Of a stretch of 25,355 bases of DNA, positions 8,301-19,995 are shown one piece after another (position 1 is the stretch's first letter; each line of letters begins with the position of its first letter). The notes beneath the pieces were generated by a model, which was given only the letters and a program-made list of their open reading frames with translations, was not told the origin of the DNA and did no database searches. The stretch is from Rhodobacteraceae bacterium UBA3069. GTDB taxonomy: Bacteria > Pseudomonadota > Alphaproteobacteria > Rhodobacterales > Rhodobacteraceae. The stretch is from positions 1 to 25,355 of the forward strand of contig DFBX01000038.1 in NCBI GenBank assembly GCA_002366795.1, in the 5' to 3' direction. Position numbers and translations under genes: made by a program.

Positions 8301-9605
8301 AAGACGGTGCAGCGTGGGCGCACGGTTCAGCATGACGGGGTGTTCGCGGATCACCTCGTCCAAGATGTCCCAAACTTCGGGGCGCTCTTTTTCCACCAGT
8401 TTCTTTGCCTGTTTCACGGTGCTGGACAGGCCTTTGGCCTCCAGTCGCGAATAGATGAAGGGCTTGAACAGTTCGAGCGCCATCTTCTTCGGCAAGCCGC
8501 ATTGATGCAGCTTCAGTTCCGGACCGGTCACAATGACCGAACGGCCCGAGAAGTCGACGCGCTTACCCAAAAGGTTCTGGCGGAAGCGACCTTGCTTACC
8601 CTTCAGCATGTCGGACAGCGATTTCAGCGGGCGCTTGTTGGCACCGGTGATCACGCGGCCACGGCGGCCGTTGTCGAACAGCGCATCCACGGATTCCTGC
8701 AGCATCCGCTTTTCGTTGCGCACGATGATATCGGGCGCGCGCAACTCGATCAGGCGCTTCAGACGGTTGTTCCGGTTGATGACGCGGCGATACAGGTCGT
8801 TCAGGTCGGAGGTCGCGAAGCGGCCACCGTCCAGCGGCACCAGCGGGCGCAGCTCGGGCGGGATGACCGGCACGACGGTCAGGATCATCCATTCCGGGCG
8901 GTTGCCGGATTCAAGGAAGGATTCCACGACCTTAAGACGCTTGATGATCTTCTTGGGCTTCAATTCGCCGGTGGCTTCGGCCAAGTCGGCGCGCAGCTTT
9001 TCGGCTTCGCCTTCAAGATCAATCTGCGACAGCATCTCGCGGATGGCTTCGGCACCGATATTGGCGGTGAACGCATCCATGCCGTAAGCATCCTGCGCGT
9101 CCATATACTCCTCTTCGGTCAGCATCTGACCGTAGGTGAGGTCCGTCAGACCGGGTTCGATCACCACGTAGTTTTCGAAATACAGCACACGTTCCAGATC
9201 GCGCAGGGTCATATCCAGCATCAGGCCGATGCGCGACGGCAGCGACTTGAGGAACCAGATGTGGGCAACGGGCGAGGCCAGTTCGATATGGCCCATCCGC
9301 TCGCGGCGGACCTTTTGCAGCGTGACTTCGACACCGCATTTTTCGCAGACGACGCCGCGATATTTCATGCGCTTATATTTGCCGCACAGGCATTCGTAAT
9401 CCTTGATCGGGCCAAAGATACGCGCGCAGAACAGGCCGTCACGTTCGGGTTTGAACGTGCGGTAGTTGATGGTTTCCGGCTTCTTGATCTCGCCATACGA
9501 CCACGACAGGATCCGCTCGGGCGAGGCCAACGAGACTTTGATCTCGTCGAAAACCTTTGCCGGGGTCAGCGGGTTGAACGGGTTGTTCGTCAGTTCCTGG
9601 TTCAT
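5364..9605 (-). CDS. rpoC: RNA polymerase subunit beta'
   Basis: A 1413-residue beta' subunit, near the usual alphaproteobacterial length. It carries the polymerase active site: the invariant magnesium-binding motif NADFDGDQMAVHVP is at about 459-472. The N-terminal zinc ribbon (CLCGKYK...CEKCGVEV) is near residues 70-90. The second zinc cluster (CEADDGVCAMCYGRD) is near 880-895. The C-terminal tail is acidic. The ATG at 9605 is preferred over a TTG two codons upstream because AAGGAA is spaced well for it. It follows rpoB by 53 bp and is followed by a strong terminator. No frame damage is seen. Confidence 0.98.
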   Translation of the reverse strand: MNQELTNNPFNPLTPAKVFDEIKVSLASPERILSWSYGEIKKPETINYRTFKPERDGLFCARIFGPIKDYECLCGKYKRMKYRGVVCEKCGVEVTLQKVRRERMGHIELASPVAHIWFLKSLPSRIGLMLDMTLRDLERVLYFENYVVIEPGLTDLTYGQMLTEEEYMDAQDAYGMDAFTANIGAEAIREMLSQIDLEGEAEKLRADLAEATGELKPKKIIKRLKVVESFLESGNRPEWMILTVVPVIPPELRPLVPLDGGRFATSDLNDLYRRVINRNNRLKRLIELRAPDIIVRNEKRMLQESVDALFDNGRRGRVITGANKRPLKSLSDMLKGKQGRFRQNLLGKRVDFSGRSVIVTGPELKLHQCGLPKKMALELFKPFIYSRLEAKGLSSTVKQAKKLVEKERPEVWDILDEVIREHPVMLNRAPTLHRLGIQAFEPVLIEGKAIQLHPLVCSAFNADFDGDQMAVHVPLSLEAQLEARVLMMSTNNVLSPANGAPIIVPSQDMVLGLYYTTIMREGMKGEGMAFASIEEVQHALDSGAVHLHAKITARVAQIDDEGNEVVKRYETTPGRVRLGALLPMNAKAPFDLVNTLLRKKDVQKIIDTVYRYCGQKESVIFCDQIMTMGFREAFKAGISFGKDDMVIPDNKWTIVDDTRDQVKDFEQQYMDGLITQGEKYNKVVDAWSKCNDKVTEAMMSTISANKRDEDGSEAEPNSVYMMAHSGARGSVTQMKQLGGMRGLMAKPNGDIIETPIISNFKEGLTVLEYFNSTHGARKGLSDTALKTANSGYLTRRLVDVAQDCIVRSVDCGTERCITAEAAVNDGEVVSSLAERVLGRVAADDVLRPGTEEVLIQRGALIDERLADSVDEAGVQSMRIRSPLTCEADDGVCAMCYGRDLARGTRVNIGEAVGIIAAQSIGEPGTQLTMRTFHIGGVAQGGQQSFQEASQNGTIKFENAQLLENADGEMLVMGRNMKMLIIDGDGGELASHKLSYGSKLHVKDGTKVGRGDKLFEWDPYTLPIIAEKAGTAKYVDLVSGLAVRDETDEATGMTQKIVIDWRAAPKGNELKPEIILVDSDGEPMRNDAGNPLTYPMSVDAVLSIEDGQEIKAGDVVARIPREGAKTKDITGGLPRVAELFEARRPKDHAIIAEIDGYVRFGKDYKNKRRISIEPSDDSLSPAEYMVPKGKHIPVQEGDFVSKGDYIMDGNPAPHDILSIMGVEALADYMINEVQDVYRLQGVKINDKHIEVIVRQMLQKWEILDSGETTLLKGEHVDKAEFDAANEKAISKGVRPAQGEPILLGITKASLQTRSFISAASFQETTRVLTEASVQGKRDKLVGLKENVIVGRLIPAGTGGATQRVRRIAAERDNVVIEARREEAEAMAALAAPADDVVGGDAFDTLVDTPESRDE

Positions 9606-9658
9606 TTTCAATTCCTTGAATTCGGACAGAGGGGAAGAGGGTCAGGGCACGGGGGCCC

Positions 9659-13795
<4,137 letters not shown>

Positions 13796-13928
13796 GACAG
13801 GTGTCACCTTTCGTTTCTCACCGGGAGTGCGCACCGTCGGGCTACGGCACCACGCCCCTCTGAAACCGGCAGTTCCGATCCATTCATGGCCACTGTCCCA
13901 CCAGTGACCTCCCGATCAGGAACCTCGC

Positions 13929-13963
13929 CTTAGATAAGCCCCGCCATTCGGGGCCTATCTAAG
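13929..13963 (-). promoter_or_regulatory. Long hairpin in the rplL-rpoB gap, possible RNase III site
   Basis: In transcript sense CTTAGATAGGCCCCG pairs with CGGGGCTTATCTAAG over 15 bp (one G-U pair) around a 5-nt loop. No T-run follows, so it is not a standard terminator. E. coli has an RNase III processing stem and a partial terminator in the same gap, which adjust polymerase subunit output relative to L12. This stem would suit the same job, but that is inference by position. Confidence 0.55.
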
Positions 13964-14035
13964 ACAGGTTCGGCTGAGCCCGGAAACCACCGGACCCAGC
14001 CCTTATCGTCATTCCGGGAAACCCCGGAGAGCCGA

Positions 14036-14413
14036 TTACTTCAGCTCGACCGTTGCGCCAGCTGCTTCCAGCTTGCCCTTCAGTTCTTCTGCTTCCGCTT
14101 TGTCGGCGCCTTCTTTGACGGCTTTGCCGCCGGCTTCGACCAGATCTTTTGCTTCTTTCAGGCCCAAGCCGGTGATGGCGCGGACTTCTTTGATGACGTT
14201 GATTTTCGAAGCGCCGGCATCCATCAGGATGACGTCGAATTCGGTTTGCTCTTCAGCAGCGGCGCCACCGGCGTCTGCGGGGCCAGCCATCATGACGGCG
14301 CCACCGGCTGCGGGCTCGATGCCGTACTCGTCTTTCAGGATGGTTTTCAGTTCTTGTGCTTCGAGCAGGGTCAGACCCACGATCTCTTCTGCCAGTTTCT
14401 TCAGATCAGCCAT
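14036..14413 (-). CDS. rplL: 50S ribosomal protein L7/L12
   Basis: A 125-residue L7/L12, the multi-copy stalk protein that recruits translation GTPases. The N-terminal dimerisation helices (about 1-35) bind L10. An Ala/Gly-rich hinge (about 36-55) follows. The C-terminal factor-binding domain holds KINVIKEVRAITGLGLKEAK. It starts 70 bp after the rplJ stop, and two small perfect hairpins lie in that spacer. The high ratio of L12 over L10 needed by the ribosome is usually set by translation initiation and mRNA stability in this spacer. Confidence 0.98.
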   Translation of the reverse strand: MADLKKLAEEIVGLTLLEAQELKTILKDEYGIEPAAGGAVMMAGPADAGGAAAEEQTEFDVILMDAGASKINVIKEVRAITGLGLKEAKDLVEAGGKAVKEGADKAEAEELKGKLEAAGATVELK

Positions 14414-14447
14414 TTTACTGTTTCCGTTCGTTTAAGATGTGTTCCAA

Positions 14448-14488
14448 CGTGGTATATTCAACCACGCAGATCCGTAAGGTTGCTTACG
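14448..14488 (-). promoter_or_regulatory. Tandem small hairpins between rplJ and rplL
   Basis: Two perfect inverted repeats lie side by side: CGTAAG-(4 nt)-CTTACG at 14473-14488, overlapping the rplJ stop codon, and CGTGGT-(7 nt)-ACCACG at 14448-14466. They could protect the rplL mRNA or tune its translation relative to rplJ. No T-run follows. Structure is seen; function is inferred. Confidence 0.4.
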
Positions 14489-14996
14489 CGGCCTTCTCTT
14501 CGATAGTCGAAAGGATGGACGCGATGTTCGAAGCAGGTGCGCCAATCGCGCCAGCGATGTTCGAAGCAGGTGCGCCAAGCATGCCAGCGATGGTAGCGAT
14601 AAGCTCCTCGCGCGACGGCATTTTCGACACGGCCTCGACACCGGCCTGGTCAAGAGCGTTCTCACCCATTGCACCGCCCAGGATTTCGAACTTGTCGTTA
14701 CCCTTGGCAAATTCCTGAGCAACCTTGGCAGCAGCCACGGGATCCTCAGAATAGGTCAGAACGGTCATGCCCGTCAGAAGATCGGCAATGCTTTCGCAGG
14801 GCTTTCCTTCAAGGGCGATCTTGGCAAGCCTGTTCTTGGCGACACGTACAGATCCACCTGCTTCGCTTGCGCGAGCACGAAGATCTTGCATCTCAGCAAC
14901 CGTGAGACCTGCGTAATGGGCTACGACCACCACGCCAGAGCTTTCAAAGATCTGGCCGAGCTCTTCGACCACTTTTTCTTTCTGGGCTCTATCCAC
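14484..14996 (-). CDS. rplJ: 50S ribosomal protein L10
   Basis: A 170-residue L10, the base of the L7/L12 stalk. The N-terminal rRNA-binding domain contains FESSGVVVVAHYAGLTV and the C-terminal helix carries L12 dimers. The start is GTG at 14996, with GGAG 6 nt upstream; a weak start codon suits a tightly autoregulated protein. Near the C-terminus the 8-residue block GAPASNIA occurs twice, encoded by a 33-bp tandem repeat. Upstream is a 280-bp structured leader and then a damaged RTX gene on the same strand. In most bacteria rplA would be there instead. Confidence 0.98.
   Translation of the reverse strand: MDRAQKEKVVEELGQIFESSGVVVVAHYAGLTVAEMQDLRARASEAGGSVRVAKNRLAKIALEGKPCESIADLLTGMTVLTYSEDPVAAAKVAQEFAKGNDKFEILGGAMGENALDQAGVEAVSKMPSREELIATIAGMLGAPASNIAGAIGAPASNIASILSTIEEKAA
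14521..14586. repeat. 33-bp tandem duplication inside rplJ
   Basis: Two 33-bp units, 14521-14553 and 14554-14586, share their first 25 bases exactly and differ at four of the last eight. They encode two 11-residue units, each carrying GAPASNIA, in the L12-binding C-terminal region of L10. I recall similar doubled motifs in other Rhodobacteraceae L10 proteins, so the protein repeat may be ancient. The strong DNA identity suggests ongoing homogenisation. Confidence 0.8.
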
Positions 14997-15002
14997 AGTT
15001 CA

Positions 15003-15226
15003 CTCCAATTTTGGGGGTTGCCCCCCGGCTCAATTCGCCGGACCAAAGGACCGGCACTCATGTCCGATTACGGGGCAAGGCCAAGACCACCCGAGGATTG
15101 CTCCACAGCTAATCTGGTTTTCCCGTCTCAGGCAGGAAATTAAGAAGGGCTAAAACCCCTCACCCACCGTCTTGGACGAATACAGACAGCACACGACGAA
15201 TCGCGTGCTGTCTGAATGGCCGTGTT
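15003..15226 (-). promoter_or_regulatory. Structured rplJ leader, candidate L10 autoregulatory RNA
   Basis: The 280 bp upstream of rplJ hold no gene but much RNA structure in transcript sense. First comes a 14-bp stem with a UUCG loop (15183-15214). Next is a GCCGGTCC/GGTCCGGC stem (about 15035-15054). Last is a GGGGG-GCAA-CCCCC hairpin (15013-15026) ending just before the ribosome binding site. L10 or the L10-L12 complex represses its own mRNA through such leaders in many bacteria. I could not test this one against the L10-leader covariance model. Confidence 0.5.
15183..15214 (-). promoter_or_regulatory. 14-bp hairpin with UUCG loop near the start of the rplJ leader
   Basis: CAGACAGCACGCGA pairs with TCGTGTGCTGTCTG (one G-U pair) around TTCG, a very stable tetraloop type. 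No T-run follows. It is the strongest single stem in the rplJ leader. It could be a processing site or a barrier that separates rplJ from read-through of the upstream RTX gene. Confidence 0.65.
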
Positions 15227-15231
15227 TAGGA

Positions 15232-15237
15232 AGTATA
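15232..15237 (-). promoter_or_regulatory. Possible -10 box of an rplJ promoter
   Basis: TATACT on the minus strand, lying between the RTX stop codon and the rplJ leader hairpin. No convincing -35 box is found 16-18 bp upstream, so the call rests on the -10 match and on the need for a promoter here. Confidence 0.3.
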
Positions 15238-15279
15238 AGGCAAAAGCGCAATACCATTATTTCACACCGTCATGCGTGA

Positions 15280-16517
15280 TCATCCCAGCACGAAATGTTG
15301 CGCGTCCAGATCGTCCAGGGCCACGCCGTACAGCGCCAGCACGTCACCCCCGCCAAAATCAAACATCACACCGGTGGCATCGCCATCGGCAAGGGCCAGC
15401 AGGTCTTCGAAACCGGTTATCCCCTGTACCTCCAACGCGATCCAGTCGCCGCGATGGCCCAAACGAAAATCGCTGATCGTGTCGTGACCATCGCCGCTGA
15501 CAAAAACAAAGATATCGCGGCCGCCGCCGCCCGTCAAAAGGTCATCACCCACGCCGCCCGACAACCAGTCATCCGCCGCACCACCATGAAGCGTGTCGTT
15601 GCCGCCACCACCCCACAGGCTGTCATTCCCCCAGTGTCCTTGCACCTGGTCGTCGCCCACGTCGCCATAAAGCGCGCCAGCGCCCCGGTTGCCCCAGATC
15701 GTGTCATTGCCTTCCCCGCCCCAAAACTGATCCGCACCACCGCCGCCAAGGGCGCGGTCGCGGCCAAGACCACCCTGCCCCCAGTCATCGCCACCATCGC
15801 CGGTCAGGATATCATTGCCATCCCCACCCCAAAGCGAGTCATCCCCGTCGCCGCCGCGCAGAACGTCCCGGATGCGGCCCCATCAATCCGGTCATGGCCG
15901 CCGTCACCATATAGCCGGTCACTGCCGTCCCCGCCACGGATCAGGTCATGACCGCTATCGCCATAAACCGTGTCGCGCCCCGCCGCACCGCCCAAGGTGT
16001 CATTGCCGATACCGGACTGGATGTAATCATTCCCCGCAGTCCCCGCGAGTTCCAGCACGATAGGCGAGCGGGTGCTGACCCATGGCGTAATTCGCGCCCC
16101 GTCTTGAAACACATCCACGAAGGCACCGGGAAACCGGGCGACATCGGGCGGCGTGACCTGCGCCAGCAAGCCCGGAGTCAGCGGAATGCCGATGGCATCC
16201 AACACCGACGTGACGAAGGAGTTGGAGTTCTGCTCGATATCATACTTGATATCCACGCCATGGCGCGCAAGCGAGGCATGTATCTGCCCGGTCAGCTCCC
16301 ACACATGGTCCGCATCCTGCCGCGGGCGCAGGTCCAGCGCGGTAATGGCATGGCGGTTCGGGTCATAGATGCGATCATTGATGCCAGGCGTGTTGGAATC
16401 GTCGTCATGGTCTCGGCCAAAGGTGTGAAAGCTCCAATCGCCCAGCGTCAGCCAGAACGACGCATCCACTTCGGCTTCACGCAGGTCGGTGCCATTGTCA
16501 TAAACGAATTTCATCAC
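15280..16517 (-). pseudogene. RTX-type calcium-binding secreted protein, frameshifted
   Basis: The N-terminal half (to about residue 165) is a domain I do not recognise. It includes DADHVWELTGQ and a QNSNSFVTSVLDAIGI motif like those of some papain-like folds. Then come many GGxGxDxL calcium-binding nonapeptides and a C-terminal FVFVSGDGHDTISDF segment typical of type I secretion substrates. The reading frame changes once, near 15876-15886: the first frame stops at 15804 and the repeats continue in another frame to 15280. Restoring one base in a GGGG run (transcript sense) gives a continuous product of about 412 residues. The start is GTG 16517 or ATG 16514; an in-frame stop lies 12 nt upstream. 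Likely exported, Ca-dependent and of unknown target. Confidence 0.75.
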
Positions 16518-17140
16518 CGCGACTGCCTATTGGTGGCTGCCGAACAGCTTTGAGGACAGCGGCCATTGAAACGTCGCAGCCCAACAGCGCGGCAAGGCCC
16601 GGCCCCGTATGGCCCCGGGCGTGTTAAGCGTTTTGGCGATATGGAACAGGCAGACCCGTATCCGCGCCGTTCCGCGAATTGCGGCCCAATCGGGCGCACC
16701 CGCAATCACGCTGGCATCCGCATCAGGGAAACGGGCAAGGGCGCGATCAGCGGCGCAGCGACCAAAGCAATGGATCGAGGGGCGATCAACAAGGATTTCA
16801 AAACAGGGGCCACCCCTCGAACTGGTAAAAGAAACTGCGGCAAGCTCGCCTTAAGCGCGAAAATAGTCAACCGCAATTAAACTCACCTCGCGTCATATAA
16901 GGGGTGGGAAATGCAGGGCTTTTCCCGATGTGCCCGGCATTCCGCCCGCCCTTTCCGGCAGGCACACACAGGCCACCCGCCTTTTTCCTTGCAGAAAAAG
17001 GACTGAATCCCGCACAATGCAGGGGATTTCAGTATCCACGGCAGTGTTTTCGGGGGGCTATATTCCGCGCCCCTTTCTGCCCGCTCTTTTCGTATGCCGC
17101 CCGGCAGCTGCCAGATATTTCACAAAAGGAATTGCCCCCC
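16518..17140. other. 623-bp gap between the divergent RTX genes
   Basis: This gap should hold promoters for both RTX genes. I find no confident boxes. A minus-strand frame is open from 16850 to 16527 (about 107 codons, only an internal GTG start at 16709). It reads like plausible protein, for example FPDADASVIAGAPDW, but matches nothing I know; it may be an eroded gene. At 16980-17001 a perfect hairpin, CCTTTTTC-(6 nt)-GAAAAAGG, is followed by a CTGAATCCC/GGGGATTTCAG imperfect repeat. AT-rich sequence near 16860-16905 may contain the plus-strand promoter. Confidence 0.5.
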
Positions 17141-18745
17141 ATGGCCCTCTCTTCGTTCCCCGTTTCAACAGGCGCTCCGCAATACCTGTTCTTCGGCGAC
17201 AGCATCACCGATGATGGCAACCTGTATACTCAATCCGACGGGCTGTTGGCCGATATGTTCTGCGATGCGGCCTCCGGCTTTGACGGGCGGGCCAGCGACG
17301 GGCCGACCTGGGCTGAATTGCTGGCGGCCCGAATGGGCTCGACCTATGATATCTATGCCGTGGCCGGGGCCGAGGCGGTCGGCAGCCAGGCCCTGTGGGA
17401 ATTCGCGATCAGCTTTGGTGCGCTGGAGTATATCCTGGTGCCGCTGGATGATCCCGCCGCGCAATGGGACATGAACCTGACCGCCCAGATCGACAGGTTC
17501 CAGATGGATACGATCGGGGCGGACCTGTCGAACACCACCGCCTTTATCGTGATCGGCGGGAATGATTATGGCGCCCTGCGCACGGTCCTGCCCGCCCTTG
17601 ACCCTCTTCAGGCCGTCGCGGCGCTGGCCGATACGCTGATCAGCACCGTTGCCGCCACACTGTCCAGCGCGCTGGACCTTTCATTGATGGGCATGGACGA
17701 GGTGGTGATCGTCTCTCTCCCCGAGGCATAGTTCTTTCCCGCAATCCATGCCACCGGCGCGGTAATCTCGGGTGCTGGGCGGGGTGTTCGACGTGCATAA
17801 CGACCTGCTTGAAGCAGGCGTGAACGTGCTGTCGGACCTTGGCGCGGATATATCTTTCCTCGACATCGGGCCGATCACCGAGGCCATTGCCGATGACACC
17901 AGCCAATTCGGCATGACCGCACCCTATGACTATTTCATCCTTGATGGCGAAGCGGCCGGTTTCACAGCCTATGACCCGACCGAGACCGCCTTTTGGGATG
18001 ACATCCACCCCTCGGCACAAACCCACGGCTTGCTGTCGCTTCATATCGCCACGATCAACAGCGGCACCTATGCCGAGGACACGGGCACCGCCGCCGCCGA
18101 AGGTTGGGACCGCAGTACCGGAACAGCGGATACGCTGGCCCTGCTGATGGGCGGCAACGATTCCTATATCGCCGGCACGAGCGACGACCTCATCTTTGCC
18201 GGATCCGGCGATGACGCGATCCTTGGCGGCGAAGCCAATGACATGATTGCGGGCGGCGCGGGGGCCAACCGCCTCTCGGGCGGGGCGGGCAACGATATCA
18301 TCGCCCTTGGTGGCAATGGCTCCGAAGCGGACGGCGGCGCAGGGCGCGACCTGATGATCCTGCAAGCGGACAGCTATCTTGGCGTGGCGCGCGGCGGTAT
18401 CGGCAACGACCTGTTCATCACCGGGTTGGGTACGGGTGCATTGTCGGGCAGGGACGGCGACGACACATTCGTGATCTTCGCCGATCAGACCCCGGCATGC
18501 TGACCGCGCTGGAACAGATCGGGATCGATGGCGGGGCAGGCACGGACCGCGTGGCGATCATCGGCGTCGGGCAAGTGGATTCCAACCCCGAGGTGATCGC
18601 GAACATCCTGAACATCACGCTGGAAGGGATCGATGAGCTGGGCCTTTTCGACACGCTCGGTGCGCTATTTGAAACGCTGCCCGACCCGATGGGCGCGGCG
18701 GCCGAATGGGGGCTTCTGCCCGATGCCTGGGCCAGCCTGGGCTGA
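17141..18745 (+). pseudogene. SGNH/GDSL esterase with C-terminal RTX repeats, broken
   Basis: This is the only clear plus-strand gene. Block I FGDSITDDGN (Ser21 nucleophile) and block III GGND (139-142) lie in the first frame. The catalytic Asp/His block DDIHPS (17997-18014) lies in the second. About five GGxGxD-like calcium-binding repeats follow, then a helical tail. Three lesions are seen. An in-frame TAG at 17729 interrupts SLPEA-FFPAIHATG. A +1 shift occurs in a GGG run near 17769-17772. A compensating -1 shift occurs near 18490-18496. Repaired, the product is about 534 residues. The start ATG 17141 has AAGGA upstream. There is no Sec signal, so export by a type I system is likely. Triad parts are separated by the lesions, so the present gene should be inactive. 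Confidence 0.8.
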
Positions 18746-18794
18746 TCCCGCCGGCCTGTTGCCACCGGTTGCAGGCCACCCATGGAGCCGCAAC

Positions 18795-18824
18795 AAAAAA
18801 GGGCGCCGCAACGGGCACCCTTTT
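18795..18824. terminator. Bidirectional terminator between rplA and the esterase gene
   Basis: In the rplA direction AAAAGGGTGCC pairs with GGCGCCCTTTT over 11 bp (one G-U pair) around CGTTGC, followed by six T. The reverse strand also ends in CCCTTTTC, so it can serve the convergent esterase gene. It shows that rplK-rplA is a separate unit from rplJ-rplL. Confidence 0.88.
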
Positions 18825-18845
18825 CAAATTCAGTATCCCGAAGGA

Positions 18846-19547
18846 TCAGTCCTGGCTGGCAGCCGAGGAAACATCGACCGACACGCCCGGACCCATGGTC
18901 GAGGACAGCGAGATCTTTTGCAGGTAAGAACCCTTGGCACCCGACGGCTTGGCCTTGGCCACGGCGTCAACGAATGCCTTGACGTTCTCGACCAGCTTGG
19001 CTTCGTCGAACGAAACCTTGCCAACGCCTGCGTGAACCACACCGGCTTTTTCCACCTTGAACTGGACTTCACCGCCCTTGGCCGCTTTCACGGCGTCGGC
19101 GACATCCATGGTCACGGTGCCAACCTTGGGGTTCGGCATCAGGTTGCGCGGGCCAAGAACCTTACCCAAACGGCCGACGACCGGCATCATGTCGGGGGTC
19201 GCGATGCAGCGATCAAACTCGATCTTCCCGCCTTGCACGATTTCCATCAGGTCTTCGGCGCCAACGATATCCGCGCCGGCTTCCTTGGCTTCGTCAGCCT
19301 TGGGGCCACGGGCGAACACGGCGACGCGCACGTCCTTGCCGGTGCCGTTGGGCAGGCCGACCACGCCGCGGACCATCTGGTCTGCGTGACGGGGGTCAAC
19401 ACCCAAGTTCACGGCAATTTCGACAGTCTCGTCGAACTTGGCGTTGGCGTTTGCCTTGACCAGTGCGACGGCTTCTTCCACGGTCACGTTCTCTTTGCCA
19501 GCAAAGGCTTCACGTGCGGCGCGGGTGCGTTTTCCGATTTTTGCCAT
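18846..19547 (-). CDS. rplA: 50S ribosomal protein L1
   Basis: A 233-residue L1, usual length, with the start MAKIGKRTRAAREAF and the conserved GLPNGTGKDVRVAVFARG and LGPRNLMPNPKVGTVT segments. L1 forms the mobile stalk that guides deacylated tRNA out of the E site. It also commonly represses its own operon by binding mRNA near rplK. The ATG is 1 nt after the rplK stop codon, so translation is coupled. It is followed by a strong terminator rather than by rplJ. Confidence 0.99.
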   Translation of the reverse strand: MAKIGKRTRAAREAFAGKENVTVEEAVALVKANANAKFDETVEIAVNLGVDPRHADQMVRGVVGLPNGTGKDVRVAVFARGPKADEAKEAGADIVGAEDLMEIVQGGKIEFDRCIATPDMMPVVGRLGKVLGPRNLMPNPKVGTVTMDVADAVKAAKGGEVQFKVEKAGVVHAGVGKVSFDEAKLVENVKAFVDAVAKAKPSGAKGSYLQKISLSSTMGPGVSVDVSSAASQD

Positions 19548-19548
19548 C

Positions 19549-19974
19549 TTACTTCACCTCGATGCCCATGGAGCGGGCCGAGCCCAGGATGATCTGCATC
19601 GCCGCTTCAACGTCATTGGCGTTCAGATCTTTCATTTTCGCTTCGGCGATTTCTTTCACCTGCGCTGCGGTCACCGAACCTGCGTTCGAGCGACCGGGGG
19701 TGCTGGAGCCGGATTTCAGCTTGGCAGCTTTTTTCAGGAAATAGGACGCGGGGGGCGTCTTGATTTCCATGGTGAAGGACTTGTCCTGATAATAGGAAAT
19801 CACGGTCGGGCAAGGTGCGCCCTGATCCATGTCTGCGGTCTTGGCGTTGAACGCCTTGCAGAATTCCATGATGTTGATGCCGCGCTGACCCAGTGCGGGG
19901 CCGACGGGCGGGGACGGGTTTGCTGCGCCTGCGGGCACTTGCAGCTTCAGCGTGCCGACGAGTTTCTTGGCCAT
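19549..19974 (-). CDS. rplK: 50S ribosomal protein L11
   Basis: A 141-residue L11 with the hallmark stretch ANPSPPVGPALGQRGINIM, which interacts with 23S rRNA at the GTPase-associated centre and with thiopeptide antibiotics. The C-terminal rRNA-binding domain is complete. The start ATG 19974 has AGGAGAAGG upstream. A longer open frame runs further 5' but is not supported. The gene is preceded by a perfect 22-bp palindrome and by a long gap after the nusG terminator, so it needs its own promoter. Confidence 0.99.
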   Translation of the reverse strand: MAKKLVGTLKLQVPAGAANPSPPVGPALGQRGINIMEFCKAFNAKTADMDQGAPCPTVISYYQDKSFTMEIKTPPASYFLKKAAKLKSGSSTPGRSNAGSVTAAQVKEIAEAKMKDLNANDVEAAMQIILGSARSMGIEVK

Positions 19975-19995
19975 TGGCCTTCTCCTTTTCCAACG

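Noticed and set aside
17729..17731. Stop-codon read-through or amber recoding in the SGNH-RTX gene.
   Set aside because: The same gene has two frame changes as well, so simple decay or error is more economical; no recoding signal is seen.
17760..18500. Programmed frameshifting to join the esterase frames.
   Set aside because: No slippery heptamer with a downstream structure is evident, and the shifts go in opposite directions.
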